From positions 96,411 to 160,410 of the forward strand of contig CAXTVX010000004.1 in NCBI GenBank assembly GCA_964247755.1: 64,000 nt of DNA, written 5' to 3'. The translations under genes and the position numbers were made by a program. Positions 51,378 through 60,325 of this stretch are shown piece by piece (the stretch's first letter is position 1; each line of letters starts with the position of its first letter). Source of the stretch: Lichenicola sp964247755 (GTDB lineage: Bacteria > Pseudomonadota > Alphaproteobacteria > Acetobacterales > Acetobacteraceae). The notes under the pieces were generated by a model that was given only the letters and a program-made list of their open reading frames with translations, made no database searches and was not told the DNA's origin.

Positions 51378-52172
51378 TCAGGCGCCGCCTGGCAAGCGGC
51401 GCAGGCGCCTCGGCCACCAGCGCGGGGGCTCGCGGGTCTGCCGCAGCAGGCGCCGCACCGCACTGGCATGCAGCGCGGCATCGAGCACGTTCCTGTCCTG
51501 GATCACCCGCCGGGTCGCCGCGGTCATCGTCGTGACGGCGGCGAACCCGCCGCTGTGTTCGCCGGTGACGTTGTCGCGCGGGATCGGCGCGAAGCGGTCG
51601 CCGAACACGGCCGTCGCCCAGCGCTGCGAACGCTCCGGATGCTCGCAGACGAAGAACCACGGCATCCGGTCGAGCATCGCCGTCGCCCGGGCGAGGTCGC
51701 CGCGGCTGCCGGGCTCCCAGGCCGAGCCCGACAGCTGCCGGACGTGGTGGTTGCGGGTGTGGATCTCGATCCGTGGATCGTCGCTGGACACGAAGCGGTG
51801 GAAGTCGACCCGCTTGGCGAACAGCACGGGATGGAGATCGTCGAGCTGGCCCGCATCCTCCGGCACCGGGACGCGGATCCGGTAGAAGTTGTAGAGCGAC
51901 AGCAGGCGCGCGGCGGGGTCGCGGAAGTTGCTGACCGGGTCGTGCCGGTCCGCGACCGCCTGGAAGATGTCGTGCCCGTAGTGGCCGGCATAGTAGCGGT
52001 AGCCGCGGAACCCGCCGTAGTGTCCGGCACGCCGCTGGTGGTCGCGCTCTGTGTTCTCTATCAGCGGGCAGTGGGCGGCCTGCGGAAACAGCGACCCGAG
52101 CACCCGGTTGATCGACGAGCCGCCGGCCTTCGGGTTGTGGAAGAAGAACAACCCGCGGTCCGGATCCGGCAT
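51378..52172 (-). CDS. Sulfotransferase family protein
   Basis: A 264-residue PAPS-dependent sulfotransferase-like protein. The 5'-phosphosulfate loop is LFFFHNPKAGGSSINRVLG near 8-26, and the 3'-phosphate-binding region is NFRDPAARLLSLYNFYRI near 81-98. It would add sulfate to a carbohydrate or lipid hydroxyl. I prefer the ATG at 52172; the frame extends 20 codons upstream to 52232, but the family motif normally lies close to the N-terminus. No PAPS-synthesis genes are near. It sits beside the radical SAM/GT operon on the other strand, so a link to that product is possible. Confidence 0.75.
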   Translation of the reverse strand: MPDPDRGLFFFHNPKAGGSSINRVLGSLFPQAAHCPLIENTERDHQRRAGHYGGFRGYRYYAGHYGHDIFQAVADRHDPVSNFRDPAARLLSLYNFYRIRVPVPEDAGQLDDLHPVLFAKRVDFHRFVSSDDPRIEIHTRNHHVRQLSGSAWEPGSRGDLARATAMLDRMPWFFVCEHPERSQRWATAVFGDRFAPIPRDNVTGEHSGGFAAVTTMTAATRRVIQDRNVLDAALHASAVRRLLRQTREPPRWWPRRLRRLPGGA

Positions 52173-52424
52173 GCGTCTCTTGTCTCCTCGGATGCCTCGC
52201 ATCGCGTGCCGGGCAGGATGTCCCGCCGACATCGTGACAGGTGTATGACGTGGCGAGACCCGGATTGAAGCCGGTCGGCGGTTGCAACGGGTGACGAAGC
52301 GTGACGCCGGCGCCCGGGATCGACCGCCTCGCCACGTTTGTCATCGAACAGAAGCATGCGGCGTGTGTTGTTCCCGAGCTCGTCGCACCGCGGTCGCGAC
52401 CAGGCTCGCTCGGGGGAAGGCTCC

Positions 52425-52895
52425 ATGGATATCGTTCTCGCCGTCAACGGCCGCGAGCACCGGCTCGCCGTGGACGTGCGGACCACCCTGCTCGACGTGC
52501 TGCGCGAACGGCTTGGCCTGACCGGCTCCAAGAAGGGCTGCGACCAGGGCCAGTGCGGCGCCTGCACCGTGCTGATGGACGGCAGACGGGTGCTCGCCTG
52601 CTTCACCCTCGCCGTGGCGGCGCAGGGTGCTGCCATCACCACGATCGAGGGGCTGGCCGGCGAGGACGCGCCGCTGCACCCGATGCAGCAGGCCTTTCTC
52701 GACCACGACGCGTACCAGTGCGGCTACTGCACCCCGGGCCAGATCATGTCGGCGATCGCCTGCGTCGCCGAGGGGCATGCGCGTTCGGAGGACGAGATAC
52801 GCGAGTTCATGAGCGGCAATTTGTGCCGCTGCGCCGCCTATCCGAAGATCGTGGCGGCGGTGACGCAGGCGAAGCTGGCGATGGAGCACGCCTGA
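52425..52895 (+). CDS. paoA: Aldehyde oxidase/xanthine dehydrogenase-type [2Fe-2S] subunit (PaoA-like)
   Basis: A 156-residue iron-sulfur subunit of a molybdenum hydroxylase. The plant-ferredoxin cluster ligands are Cys39, Cys44, Cys47 and Cys59 (KKGCDQGQCGACTVLMDG, RVLACF). The second cluster ligands are in YQCGYCTPGQIM and NLCRCAAY. GGGGAAGG lies upstream of the ATG at 52425. E. coli PaoA has a Tat signal; this copy has none, so it is probably cytoplasmic. It passes electrons from the Mo cofactor to the FAD subunit. First gene of a three-gene operon. Confidence 0.88.
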   Translation: MDIVLAVNGREHRLAVDVRTTLLDVLRERLGLTGSKKGCDQGQCGACTVLMDGRRVLACFTLAVAAQGAAITTIEGLAGEDAPLHPMQQAFLDHDAYQCGYCTPGQIMSAIACVAEGHARSEDEIREFMSGNLCRCAAYPKIVAAVTQAKLAMEHA

Positions 52896-52896
52896 G

Positions 52897-53889
52897 ATGC
52901 GGCCCTTCGTCTACGACCATGCATACGGGATCCCTGACGCGCTGCGGGCCGGAGCCGACGCCGGAGCGCAGTATCTCGCCGGCGGCACCGTCCTGCTCGA
53001 CCTGATGAAGCTGGACGTGATGCGGCCCGAGGCGCTGGTCGCCATCAGCGACCTCCGCCGCGAGCTCGGCGGCGTGGTGCTGGACGAGGACGGCCTGCAT
53101 CTCGGGGCGCTGGCGCGCATGGCGGAGGTCGCCGACCATCCGGACGTCGTGCGGAACTATCCCGTCCTGGCGCAATCGCTGCACCTGGCCGCCAGCCCGC
53201 AGCTGCGCAACATGGCGAGCCTGGCCGGCACGGTGCTGCAGCGCACCCGCTGCTCCTACTTCCGCGACACCGGCTGGGACGCCTGCAACAAGCGCGTGCC
53301 CGGCAGCGGCTGCGCCGCGATCGGTGGCGTGAACCGCCACCTGGCCGTGCTGGGCGTGAGCGAACACTGCATCGCGCATTATCCCGGCGATCTCGCTACG
53401 GCGCTGGTCGCCCTCGGCGCCACGGTGGACCTCCGGGGGGAGGATGGAACCCGCTCCCTGCCCCTGGAGGAGCTGCACCGGCTGCCGGGCGACACCCCGC
53501 ACGTCGAGACCGTGCTGCGGCCGGGCGAGCTGATCACCGCCTTCCACGTGCCGGCGGCGCCCTGGATGCGCCGCTCGCTCTACCTGAAGGTGCGCGACCG
53601 GGAGTCCTATGCCTTCGCGCTGGCCTCGGCCGCGGTGGCGCTGGACCTCCAGGACGGGATGGTGGCGCAGGTGCGGATCGGGCTGGGCGGGGTCGCCACC
53701 AAGCCCTGGCGCTCCCACGCCGCAGAGGCCGCGCTGACCGGACGTCGCTTCGACGAGGGCGCCGCCGAGGCTGCGGCGACGGAAGCGTTCCGCGACGCCG
53801 TGGTCCACGGGGAGAACCGCTTCAAGCCCGAGCTCGGCCGGCGCACCCTGGTGCGCGCCCTGCTCGACGCCGCCGCCCTGGAGAGCTGA
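52897..53889 (+). CDS. paoB: Aldehyde oxidase FAD/[4Fe-4S] subunit (PaoB-like)
   Basis: A 330-residue FAD-binding subunit of the CO-dehydrogenase/xanthine dehydrogenase medium-chain family. QYLAGGTVLLDLMKLDV is the FAD-binding loop. Four cysteines at 119, 130, 139 and 158 (TRCSYFRD, DACNKR, GSGCAAIGG, EHCIAHYPGD) fit the extra [4Fe-4S] cluster known in the PaoB type, which separates it from simple xanthine dehydrogenases. It begins 1 bp after paoA and precedes paoC by 4 bp. Confidence 0.87.
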   Translation: MRPFVYDHAYGIPDALRAGADAGAQYLAGGTVLLDLMKLDVMRPEALVAISDLRRELGGVVLDEDGLHLGALARMAEVADHPDVVRNYPVLAQSLHLAASPQLRNMASLAGTVLQRTRCSYFRDTGWDACNKRVPGSGCAAIGGVNRHLAVLGVSEHCIAHYPGDLATALVALGATVDLRGEDGTRSLPLEELHRLPGDTPHVETVLRPGELITAFHVPAAPWMRRSLYLKVRDRESYAFALASAAVALDLQDGMVAQVRIGLGGVATKPWRSHAAEAALTGRRFDEGAAEAAATEAFRDAVVHGENRFKPELGRRTLVRALLDAAALES

Positions 53890-53893
53890 GGCC

Positions 53894-56158
53894 ATGCCCG
53901 ACGACGCCAGCTGGACCACCATCGGCGCCGCGGTGCCGCGGATCGAGGGCCGCGCCAAGGTCACCGGCCAGGCGGTGTACGCATCCGACGAGCCGGTGGC
54001 CAACCCGGCCTTCGCGTTCCTGGTTCTCAGCACGGTCGCCCGCGGCAGGATCCGGTCGTTCGACCTCCGGGCGGCGCAGGCCGTCGCCGGCGTGCTCGAC
54101 ATCCTGACCTACCAGAACGTCGGCGGGGAAGCCGATCCGCCGGCACCGCATGGCGCCGGCGACGAGACCACGACGATGCAGACCGACAGGATCTGGCACG
54201 ACGGCCAGATCATTGGCGTGGTGGTGGCGGACACCTACGAGGCGGCGCGCGAGGCCGCCCATGCGGTCGGAGTCGAGTACGACGCAGAGGCGCCCTCCGC
54301 CACCTTCGGCAGCCCAGGTGCGGAAGAGCAGGTGCGGGAGCCCGGCGAGCACAAGGATTTCGCGATCGGCGATGCGGACGCTGCCTTTGCCGCCGCCCCG
54401 GTCAGGATCGACGGGCGGTTCGGCACGCCGACCCAGCACCACAACCCGATCGAGCTGTTCACCACCACCTGCACCTGGCACGACGGCAGCCTGACCGTGT
54501 ACGAGCCGAGCCAGTTCGTGCACGGGCTGCGCGGCTCGCTGGCCAGGCAGCTGCACCTCGATCCGAAGCGGATCCGCGTGGTGGCGCGCCATGTCGGCGG
54601 CGCGTTCGGCTCCAAGGGCATCCCGTCCGCCCGCACCGCCTGGATCGCGATCGCGGCGCGACGGCTGCACCGACCGGTCAAGCTCGTCGCCACCCGCGGC
54701 CAGGGCTACACCATCGCCACCTACCGGGCCGAGACGCGCCACCACATCCGGCTGGGTGCGGCGTGCGACGGCCGCCTCGTATCGTTCCGGCACGAGGGCT
54801 GGGAGGTCAGCTCGCGGCCGTCGGACTACACCGTGTCCGGCACCGAGACCACGGCGCGGATGTATGCCTGCCCGAACATCCTGACGCGCGTGAACGTCGT
54901 TCACACCGATCGCAACACCCCGGGCTTCATGCGCGCGCCGCCGGACGTGCCGTACATGTTCCCGCTCGAGGTGGCGATGGACGAGCTGGCGGAAGCGCTG
55001 GGCATGGACCCGGTGGAGCTGCGTCGGATCAACGACACGCCGACCGATCCGGCCACCGGACAGGCGTTCTCCAGCCGCTCGCTGATGCGCTGCTTCGACG
55101 TGGCGGCGGAACGGTTCGGCTGGGCGCAGCGCACGCCGCAGCCGCGTTCGATGCGAGACGGCGACTGGCTGGTCGGCTGGGGCTGCGCCGCCGCCGCCTA
55201 TCCGGCCAATATCGGCGCGGGTGCCGCGCGGGTGCTGCTGGGGCCGGACGGGCAGGCCACGGTGCAGATCGCCGCCCACGACATCGGCAACGGCTCGCAC
55301 ACCATCATCGCCCAGGTCGCGGCGGAACGGCTCGGCCTGCGTCTGGAGGCGGTCACCGTGCAGCTCGGCGATTCCGACCTGCCGCCGGCCGGCCTCGCCG
55401 CCGGATCGAGCCATGCCTCGGGGATCTGCCATGCCGTTGCCCACGCCTGTGAGGACGTGCGGGCGCGGATCGCGCTCGCCGCGACCACCAGCAACGCAGG
55501 CCCATTCGCCGGGCGTGACCCGGCGACCCTGAGCCTGGCGAGGGGCGAGCTGCGTGGCGAGGACGGCAGCGCGGAGAAGCTGCACGAGGCGTTGGCGCGG
55601 GTGACCGGCGGGGCGCTGGAAGCCTATGCCGAGAACGTCCCCAAGGGGTTGCCGCCGGATGCGGTCGGCAAGCTGTACTCCGGGCAGATGGGGATCTCGC
55701 GCGGCAACCAGCGCGAGGACCTGACCGCCTACGCCTTCGGCGCGCAGTTCGTCGCGGTGCGGGTGCACGCCCGGACCGGCGAGACCCGTGTATCGCGGGC
55801 GGTGGGAGCGTTCGCGGCCGGGCGGATCATCAACCCGCGCACCGCGCACAGCCAGCTGATGGGCGGCATGATCTGGGGCATCAGCTCGGCGCTGCACGAG
55901 GCGACCGAGATCGACACCCGCGCCGCGCGCTACGTGAACGACAACATCGCCGAGTACCTGATTCCGGTGAGCGCGGACGTGCGCACCATCGAGGCGATCA
56001 TGGTTCCCGAGCAGGACGAGGGCGTGAACCCGCTGGGGATGAAGGGGATCGGCGAGATCGGGGTGGTCGGCATGAATGCCGCGATCGCCAACGCGGTGTA
56101 TCACGCCACCGGACGACGGATCCGGGACCTGCCGATCCGGATCGAGGACCTGCTTTGA
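53894..56158 (+). CDS. paoC: Aldehyde oxidase molybdopterin-binding subunit (PaoC-like)
   Basis: A 754-residue molybdopterin cytosine dinucleotide-binding subunit that oxidises aldehydes to acids. AKVTGQAVYASDEPVANPAF opens the N-terminal domain, RHVGGAFGSKGIPSARTAW near 235-255 is a cofactor loop, and MRAPPDVP follows near 345. The catalytic glutamate is expected in GMKGIGEIGVVG near 711-722. AGSSHASG near 508 is another cofactor-contact block. Full length and complete. A dedicated XdhC/PaoD-type maturation chaperone, usually adjacent, is not seen in the window. The operon ends in a strong hairpin at 56159-56188. Confidence 0.88.
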   Translation: MPDDASWTTIGAAVPRIEGRAKVTGQAVYASDEPVANPAFAFLVLSTVARGRIRSFDLRAAQAVAGVLDILTYQNVGGEADPPAPHGAGDETTTMQTDRIWHDGQIIGVVVADTYEAAREAAHAVGVEYDAEAPSATFGSPGAEEQVREPGEHKDFAIGDADAAFAAAPVRIDGRFGTPTQHHNPIELFTTTCTWHDGSLTVYEPSQFVHGLRGSLARQLHLDPKRIRVVARHVGGAFGSKGIPSARTAWIAIAARRLHRPVKLVATRGQGYTIATYRAETRHHIRLGAACDGRLVSFRHEGWEVSSRPSDYTVSGTETTARMYACPNILTRVNVVHTDRNTPGFMRAPPDVPYMFPLEVAMDELAEALGMDPVELRRINDTPTDPATGQAFSSRSLMRCFDVAAERFGWAQRTPQPRSMRDGDWLVGWGCAAAAYPANIGAGAARVLLGPDGQATVQIAAHDIGNGSHTIIAQVAAERLGLRLEAVTVQLGDSDLPPAGLAAGSSHASGICHAVAHACEDVRARIALAATTSNAGPFAGRDPATLSLARGELRGEDGSAEKLHEALARVTGGALEAYAENVPKGLPPDAVGKLYSGQMGISRGNQREDLTAYAFGAQFVAVRVHARTGETRVSRAVGAFAAGRIINPRTAHSQLMGGMIWGISSALHEATEIDTRAARYVNDNIAEYLIPVSADVRTIEAIMVPEQDEGVNPLGMKGIGEIGVVGMNAAIANAVYHATGRRIRDLPIRIEDLL

Positions 56159-56188
56159 GGCGGGGGCGGCCCGGAAGCCGCCCCCGCC
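56159..56188. terminator. Strong bidirectional terminator-like hairpin
   Basis: GGCGGGGGCGGC and GCCGCCCCCGCC form a perfect 12-bp GC-only stem with a CCGGAA loop, directly after the paoC stop and 8 bp before the end of the convergent amtB gene. This is the expected place for a shared terminator. No T tract follows on either strand. Confidence 0.6.
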
Positions 56189-56196
56189 CGCAGGTC

Positions 56197-57600
56197 CTAG
56201 TTGATGCGCTCGCCGTGCAGGGTCATGTCCAGGCCCTCGACCTCGTAGTCGCCGCTGACGCGCAGGCCGATGGTCAGGTCGATGATCTTGAGCAGGACGA
56301 AGGAAAGAACGCCGCTCCAGATCAGGGTGATGCAGACCGCCTTGCCCTGGATAATGAACTGGGCGAACGAGCCCACCGTACCGCCGGGCGCCGCGTCGGT
56401 CGCAGACAACGGGCCATAGGCGAACACGCCGGTCAGCAGCGCGCCGATGATGCCGCCGATGCCGTGCACGCCGAAGCAGTCCAGGCTGTCGTCGTAGCCG
56501 AGCGCGTGCTTGAGCGTGGTGGCGGCGAAGTAGCAGCCGATCCCGGCGGCCAGCCCGATGATGATCGACGGTCCCGGCAGCACGAAGCCGGACGCCGGGG
56601 TGATGGCGACCAGGCCCGCCACCGCGCCGGAGATGATGCCGAGCACGGTCGGCTTGCCCTTGACGATCCACTCCACGAACATCCAGCCGAGTGCTGCGGC
56701 GGCGGTGGCGATCTGGGTGGCGGCCATCGCCATGCCGGCGCGACCGTTGGCGCCGACCGCGGAGCCGGCGTTGAAGCCGAACCAGCCGACCCAGAGCAGC
56801 GAGGCGCCGATCACGGCGTAGGTGAGGTTGTACGGCGACATGTCGTCGTGGCCGAGGCCCTTGCGCTTGCCGAGCACGATCGCGCACATCAGGCCGGCGA
56901 TGCCGGCGTTAATGTGCACCACGGTGCCGCCGGCGAAGTCGATGGCGCCGAACGCGCCGACCCAGCCGATCGGGCTCCAGACCCAGTGCGCGATCGGCGC
57001 GTACACCACGATCGACCACAGCACCATGAAGATGCACATGGCGGAGAACTTCATGCGGTCCGCGAAGGCGCCGGCGATCAGCGCCGGGGTGATGATCGCA
57101 AACGTCATCTGGAACATCATGTACACGGTCTCGGGAATGGTCGTGACCGTGGGGTTGGACGAGCCGGCGCCCAGCGTGAAGGCGATGTCGCTGCCCTTGG
57201 AGATGTTGGCGCCGATGCCGCCCAGCATGAAGCGCGACAGGTCGCCGATGTAGGGCGAGCCGGTGGTGAAGGTCAGGCTGTAGCCGATCACGGTCCAGGT
57301 GATGCTGACCAGGCAGCAGACCGCGAAGGCCTGCATCAGGGTCGCCAGCACGTTCTTCTTGCGCACCATGCCGGCATAGAACAGCGCCAGGCCCGGCACC
57401 GTCATCAGCAGCACCAGCGCGGTGCTGGTGAGCATCCAGGCGGTGTCACCGGTGTCGATCTTGGGCGGCGGCGGCGGAGGTGCCGCGGCCAGGGCCGGAT
57501 GCGCCGCCAGCAGGAATACCGCCAGCAGGGGAGCCGCGACGATTGCGGCGCGGGCGCCCAGGGACGCGAACGGCGATGCGGGCATGGGCGTGGTTCTCAC
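56197..57600 (-). CDS. amtB: Ammonium transporter AmtB
   Basis: A 467-residue Amt/Rh-family channel. The first 35 residues form a signal peptide (IVAAPLLAVFLLAAHPALAA), then 11 helices. Characteristic strings are ALFYAGMVRKKNVLATLMQA near 69-88, DFAGGTVVHINAGIAGL near 215-231 with the pore histidine, and FGVHGIGGIIGALLTGVFAY near 372-391 with the second pore histidine. I use the GTG at 57600, which overlaps the glnK stop (GTGA) and has GGAGAGGA just upstream; the ATG at 57585 lacks a comparable site. GlnK gates AmtB when nitrogen is replete. Confidence 0.92.
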   Translation of the reverse strand: MRTTPMPASPFASLGARAAIVAAPLLAVFLLAAHPALAAAPPPPPPKIDTGDTAWMLTSTALVLLMTVPGLALFYAGMVRKKNVLATLMQAFAVCCLVSITWTVIGYSLTFTTGSPYIGDLSRFMLGGIGANISKGSDIAFTLGAGSSNPTVTTIPETVYMMFQMTFAIITPALIAGAFADRMKFSAMCIFMVLWSIVVYAPIAHWVWSPIGWVGAFGAIDFAGGTVVHINAGIAGLMCAIVLGKRKGLGHDDMSPYNLTYAVIGASLLWVGWFGFNAGSAVGANGRAGMAMAATQIATAAAALGWMFVEWIVKGKPTVLGIISGAVAGLVAITPASGFVLPGPSIIIGLAAGIGCYFAATTLKHALGYDDSLDCFGVHGIGGIIGALLTGVFAYGPLSATDAAPGGTVGSFAQFIIQGKAVCITLIWSGVLSFVLLKIIDLTIGLRVSGDYEVEGLDMTLHGERIN

Positions 57601-57935
57601 AGCGCGTCCTCTCCGGTTTCCCTGGTGCGGATGCGCACCGTGCGCAGGATCTCGCTCACGAAGATCTTGCCGTCGCCGATCTTGCCGGTGTGGGCGGATT
57701 GCAGGATGGCTTCCACCACCTGGTCCACCATGTCGTCGGACACCGCGACCTCGATCTTCACCTTCGGCAGGAAGCTGACGTGGTATTCCGCACCCCGGTA
57801 GATCTCGGTCTGGCCCTTCTGCCGGCCGAACCCCTTCACCTCGGAGACCGTCAGGCCCTGAACACCCAACGGCGTCAGCGCTTCCCGTACGTCATCGAGC
57901 TTGAAGGGCTTGATGATTGCCGTGACGAGCTTCAT
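57597..57935 (-). CDS. glnK: Nitrogen regulatory protein P-II (GlnK)
   Basis: A 112-residue P-II protein. It begins MKLVTAIIKPFKLDDVREAL, and the T-loop has the uridylylated Tyr51 in YRGAEYHVSFLPK. The signature GKIGDGKIFV near 84-93 and the C-terminal RIRTRETGEDAL are canonical. It senses ATP/ADP and 2-oxoglutarate and binds AmtB. Its stop overlaps the amtB start. A sigma-54-like site lies about 130 bp upstream at 58066-58081. Start at the ATG at 57935. Confidence 0.93.
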   Translation of the reverse strand: MKLVTAIIKPFKLDDVREALTPLGVQGLTVSEVKGFGRQKGQTEIYRGAEYHVSFLPKVKIEVAVSDDMVDQVVEAILQSAHTGKIGDGKIFVSEILRTVRIRTRETGEDAL

Positions 57936-58065
57936 CGCACCTTCCTTTGTCCAACATGGCCTCCGGCTGCCGGTCGGCAGGATCCCACCGGAGAGCGTTC
58001 GATTTGACACGGCATCGTTCCAAGATCCATGCCATCGCACCGCGTTGCGCAAGAACGTCTCTTTT

Positions 58066-58081
58066 TGCGTCTCCGATGCCA
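58066..58081 (-). promoter_or_regulatory. Sigma-54-type -24/-12 promoter-like site upstream of glnK
   Basis: Read on the minus strand the site is TGGCATCGGAGACGCA. The invariant GG and GC are exactly 10 bp apart, and TGGCA matches the -24 element; the -12 side (ACGC rather than TTGC) is weaker. It is about 130 bp upstream of glnK, where nitrogen control through NtrC and sigma-54 is expected. No clear NtrC site was found. It lies about 70 bp from the start of the divergent hydroxylase gene. Confidence 0.45.
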
Positions 58082-58149
58082 CGGTCGGTCGGCAGAACCC
58101 GCCCAGGAAACAGGCAATCGACCGATCCTGCCCAGAGGGAGGCCTATTC

Positions 58150-59448
58150 GTGAGCACAACCGAGGCAGGTATCGTCGACGTGGCCGTGTGCGTGGTGGGT
58201 GCGGGCCCGGTCGGCGCCACCCTGGCCTGCCTGCTGGGCAGCGCCGGGATCGCCGTGGCCGTGATCGACCACGCGCCGCTGCCGCCGATGGAGCATCCGG
58301 ACTTCGACGGCCGCGCCTACGCGATCGCGTCCGGCAGCCGGCGGCTGCTGGAGCAGGCGGGCGTGTGGGCGCACCTGCCGCTGCCGTCGGGCCGGATCGA
58401 CGACATACGCGTGTCGGACGGGCGGCTCGGCCGGCCAGCGTCACCGCTGTTCCTGCATTTCGATCACCGCGAGGTCGGCGAACCGTTCGGCTGGATGACG
58501 GAAGCGCGCAGCCTGCGCGTGGCGCTGAACGCCAGGCTGCACGCGAGCCCGGCGATCGTGGTCGCGGCACCGGCGCAAGCGATGGTGGTCCGGCGCGACG
58601 AGGCAGGGGTGGTGATCCGGACCAGCGACGGCCGCACCGTGCGGGCCCGGCTGCTGGTGGCGGCGGAGGGACGCGACAGCCCGCTCCGCGCGGAGGCCGG
58701 CATCGCCGTGACCCGGCTGCGCTACGGCCAGACCGGGCTGGTCTGCGCGGTGGCGCACACGCTGCCGCACCGCAACCAGGCGCTCGAGCACTTCCTGCCG
58801 GGCGGCCCGTTCGCGCAGCTGCCGATGGCCGGCACCGACGGCGCGCCCGACCTGTCGGCGATCGTGTGGACCGAGCGGGACGCGCTGGCGGACCGGCTGC
58901 TCGCCCTGCCGGAGGACGCGTTCGCGCGCGAGATCCAGCGGCGGCTGGGCCACCATCTCGGCACTGTGCGCCCGGTCGGGCGGCGCTGGATGTACCGGCT
59001 GAACGCGCTGCACGCGCACAGCTACGTGTCCACCCGGCTCGCCCTGGTCGGCGACGCGGCGCACGGCATCCATCCGATCGCGGGCCAGGGGCTCAACCTC
59101 GGCTTCCGCGACGTGGCAGCGCTGGGCGAGCTGCTGGTTGCGGCGCATGGACGGGGCGAGGACCTCGGGAGCGTGGTGCTGCTGCGCCGCTACCAGGCGG
59201 CGCGACGGCCGGCCAACCTCGCCATGCTGGCCGCCACCGACCTGCTCGACCGGCTGTTCTCCAACGACAACCCGACGCTGCGCCTGGCGCGCGATCTCGG
59301 CATCGCCGGGGTGAACCGGATCCCGCCGCTGCGCCGCGCCTTCATGCGTGCGGCGATGGGCGGGGCAGCGATGAGCGGGGCGGCGCCGTCTGCCGCTGGA
59401 CTCGCAGAAACCGCGGACGCATCCCATCTGCCATCGCTCAGGAGTTGA
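58150..59448 (+). CDS. UbiH/UbiF/COQ6 family FAD-dependent hydroxylase
   Basis: A 432-residue flavoprotein monooxygenase of the ubiquinone-ring hydroxylase family. VCVVGAGPVGATLACLLGSA (11-30) is the FAD GXGXXG motif, DGRAYAIASGSRRLLEQAG (near 53-71) the family motif, and RLALVGDAAHGIHPIAGQGL (near 297-316) the second FAD motif. It would hydroxylate a ubiquinone precursor; which ring position cannot be said. The start is GTG at 58150, preceded by GAGGGAGG. It is divergent from glnK and is followed 13 bp later by cysE. Confidence 0.87.
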   Translation: MSTTEAGIVDVAVCVVGAGPVGATLACLLGSAGIAVAVIDHAPLPPMEHPDFDGRAYAIASGSRRLLEQAGVWAHLPLPSGRIDDIRVSDGRLGRPASPLFLHFDHREVGEPFGWMTEARSLRVALNARLHASPAIVVAAPAQAMVVRRDEAGVVIRTSDGRTVRARLLVAAEGRDSPLRAEAGIAVTRLRYGQTGLVCAVAHTLPHRNQALEHFLPGGPFAQLPMAGTDGAPDLSAIVWTERDALADRLLALPEDAFAREIQRRLGHHLGTVRPVGRRWMYRLNALHAHSYVSTRLALVGDAAHGIHPIAGQGLNLGFRDVAALGELLVAAHGRGEDLGSVVLLRRYQAARRPANLAMLAATDLLDRLFSNDNPTLRLARDLGIAGVNRIPPLRRAFMRAAMGGAAMSGAAPSAAGLAETADASHLPSLRS

Positions 59449-59461
59449 AGCCGGAACGACG

Positions 59462-60325
59462 ATGATGGACGACATGATCGATCTCGCACCCGCCCCCCTC
59501 CACGCCACGCCACTGCCGGGCCTCACCCTGGGCTCCGTCGATCTCGCCGCCCTGTGGCGGCAGATGATCGGCGAGGCGGCCTGCTGCGGCGACCCGATCA
59601 TGAGCCGGCTGATGAGCGGCTCCATCCACGCGCACGCCGACTTCACCGCAGGGCTGGCCGCCCTGGTCGGTCGCAAGCTGGCCGACCTCGCGGTCCCGGC
59701 CGAGGCGCTGACGGAGCTGGCGGCGGCGGCGCACGAGGCCGATCCGGACCTGGTGGCGGCCGCGGCCTCCGACCTGGTGGCGATCAAGGAGCGCGACCCG
59801 GCCTGCCCGGACCTGGTGACGCCGTTCCTGTACTTCAAAGGCTTCCAGGCACTGCAGATCTACCGCGTCGCGCACCATCTGTGGCGGGACGGGCGGCGGC
59901 ACCTGGCGCAACACCTGCAGAGCCGGTGCTCGGAGCTGTTCGGGCTCGACGTCCACCCGGCCGCGCTGATCGGGCGACGGGTGCTGATCGACCACGGCAC
60001 GGGGATCGTGATCGGCGAGACCGCGGTGCTGGAGGACGACGTGTCGCTGCTGCAGGGAGTGACGCTGGGCGGCACCGGCAAGAACGTCGGCGACCGGCAT
60101 CCGAAGATCCGGCGCGGGGTGCTGATCGGCGCCGGGGCCAAGATCCTGGGCAACATCGAGGTCGGCGAGGGCGCCAAGATCGGCGCCGGCTCCATCGTGC
60201 TGGAAGCCGTCCGCCCCTACACCACCGTGGTCGGCAACCCCGCCCGCCTGGTCGGCACCCGCCACTCCAACATGCCCGCCCTGACCATGGACCAGACCCT
60301 GCCCGCCCTGGACTACATCATCTAG
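59462..60325 (+). CDS. cysE: Serine O-acetyltransferase
   Basis: A 287-residue serine acetyltransferase, first step of cysteine synthesis. The N-terminal helical domain is followed by a left-handed beta-helix of hexapeptide repeats from about 165 to 260. Catalytic and binding residues are in VLIDHGTGIVIGETAVLEDD and GVTLGGTGKNVGDRHPKI. It ends in a typical serine acetyltransferase tail for complex formation with CysK (ending DYII, isoleucine C-terminal). ATG start at 59462. Its stop shares CTAG with the convergent DCC-family gene. Confidence 0.92.
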   Translation: MMDDMIDLAPAPLHATPLPGLTLGSVDLAALWRQMIGEAACCGDPIMSRLMSGSIHAHADFTAGLAALVGRKLADLAVPAEALTELAAAAHEADPDLVAAAASDLVAIKERDPACPDLVTPFLYFKGFQALQIYRVAHHLWRDGRRHLAQHLQSRCSELFGLDVHPAALIGRRVLIDHGTGIVIGETAVLEDDVSLLQGVTLGGTGKNVGDRHPKIRRGVLIGAGAKILGNIEVGEGAKIGAGSIVLEAVRPYTTVVGNPARLVGTRHSNMPALTMDQTLPALDYII

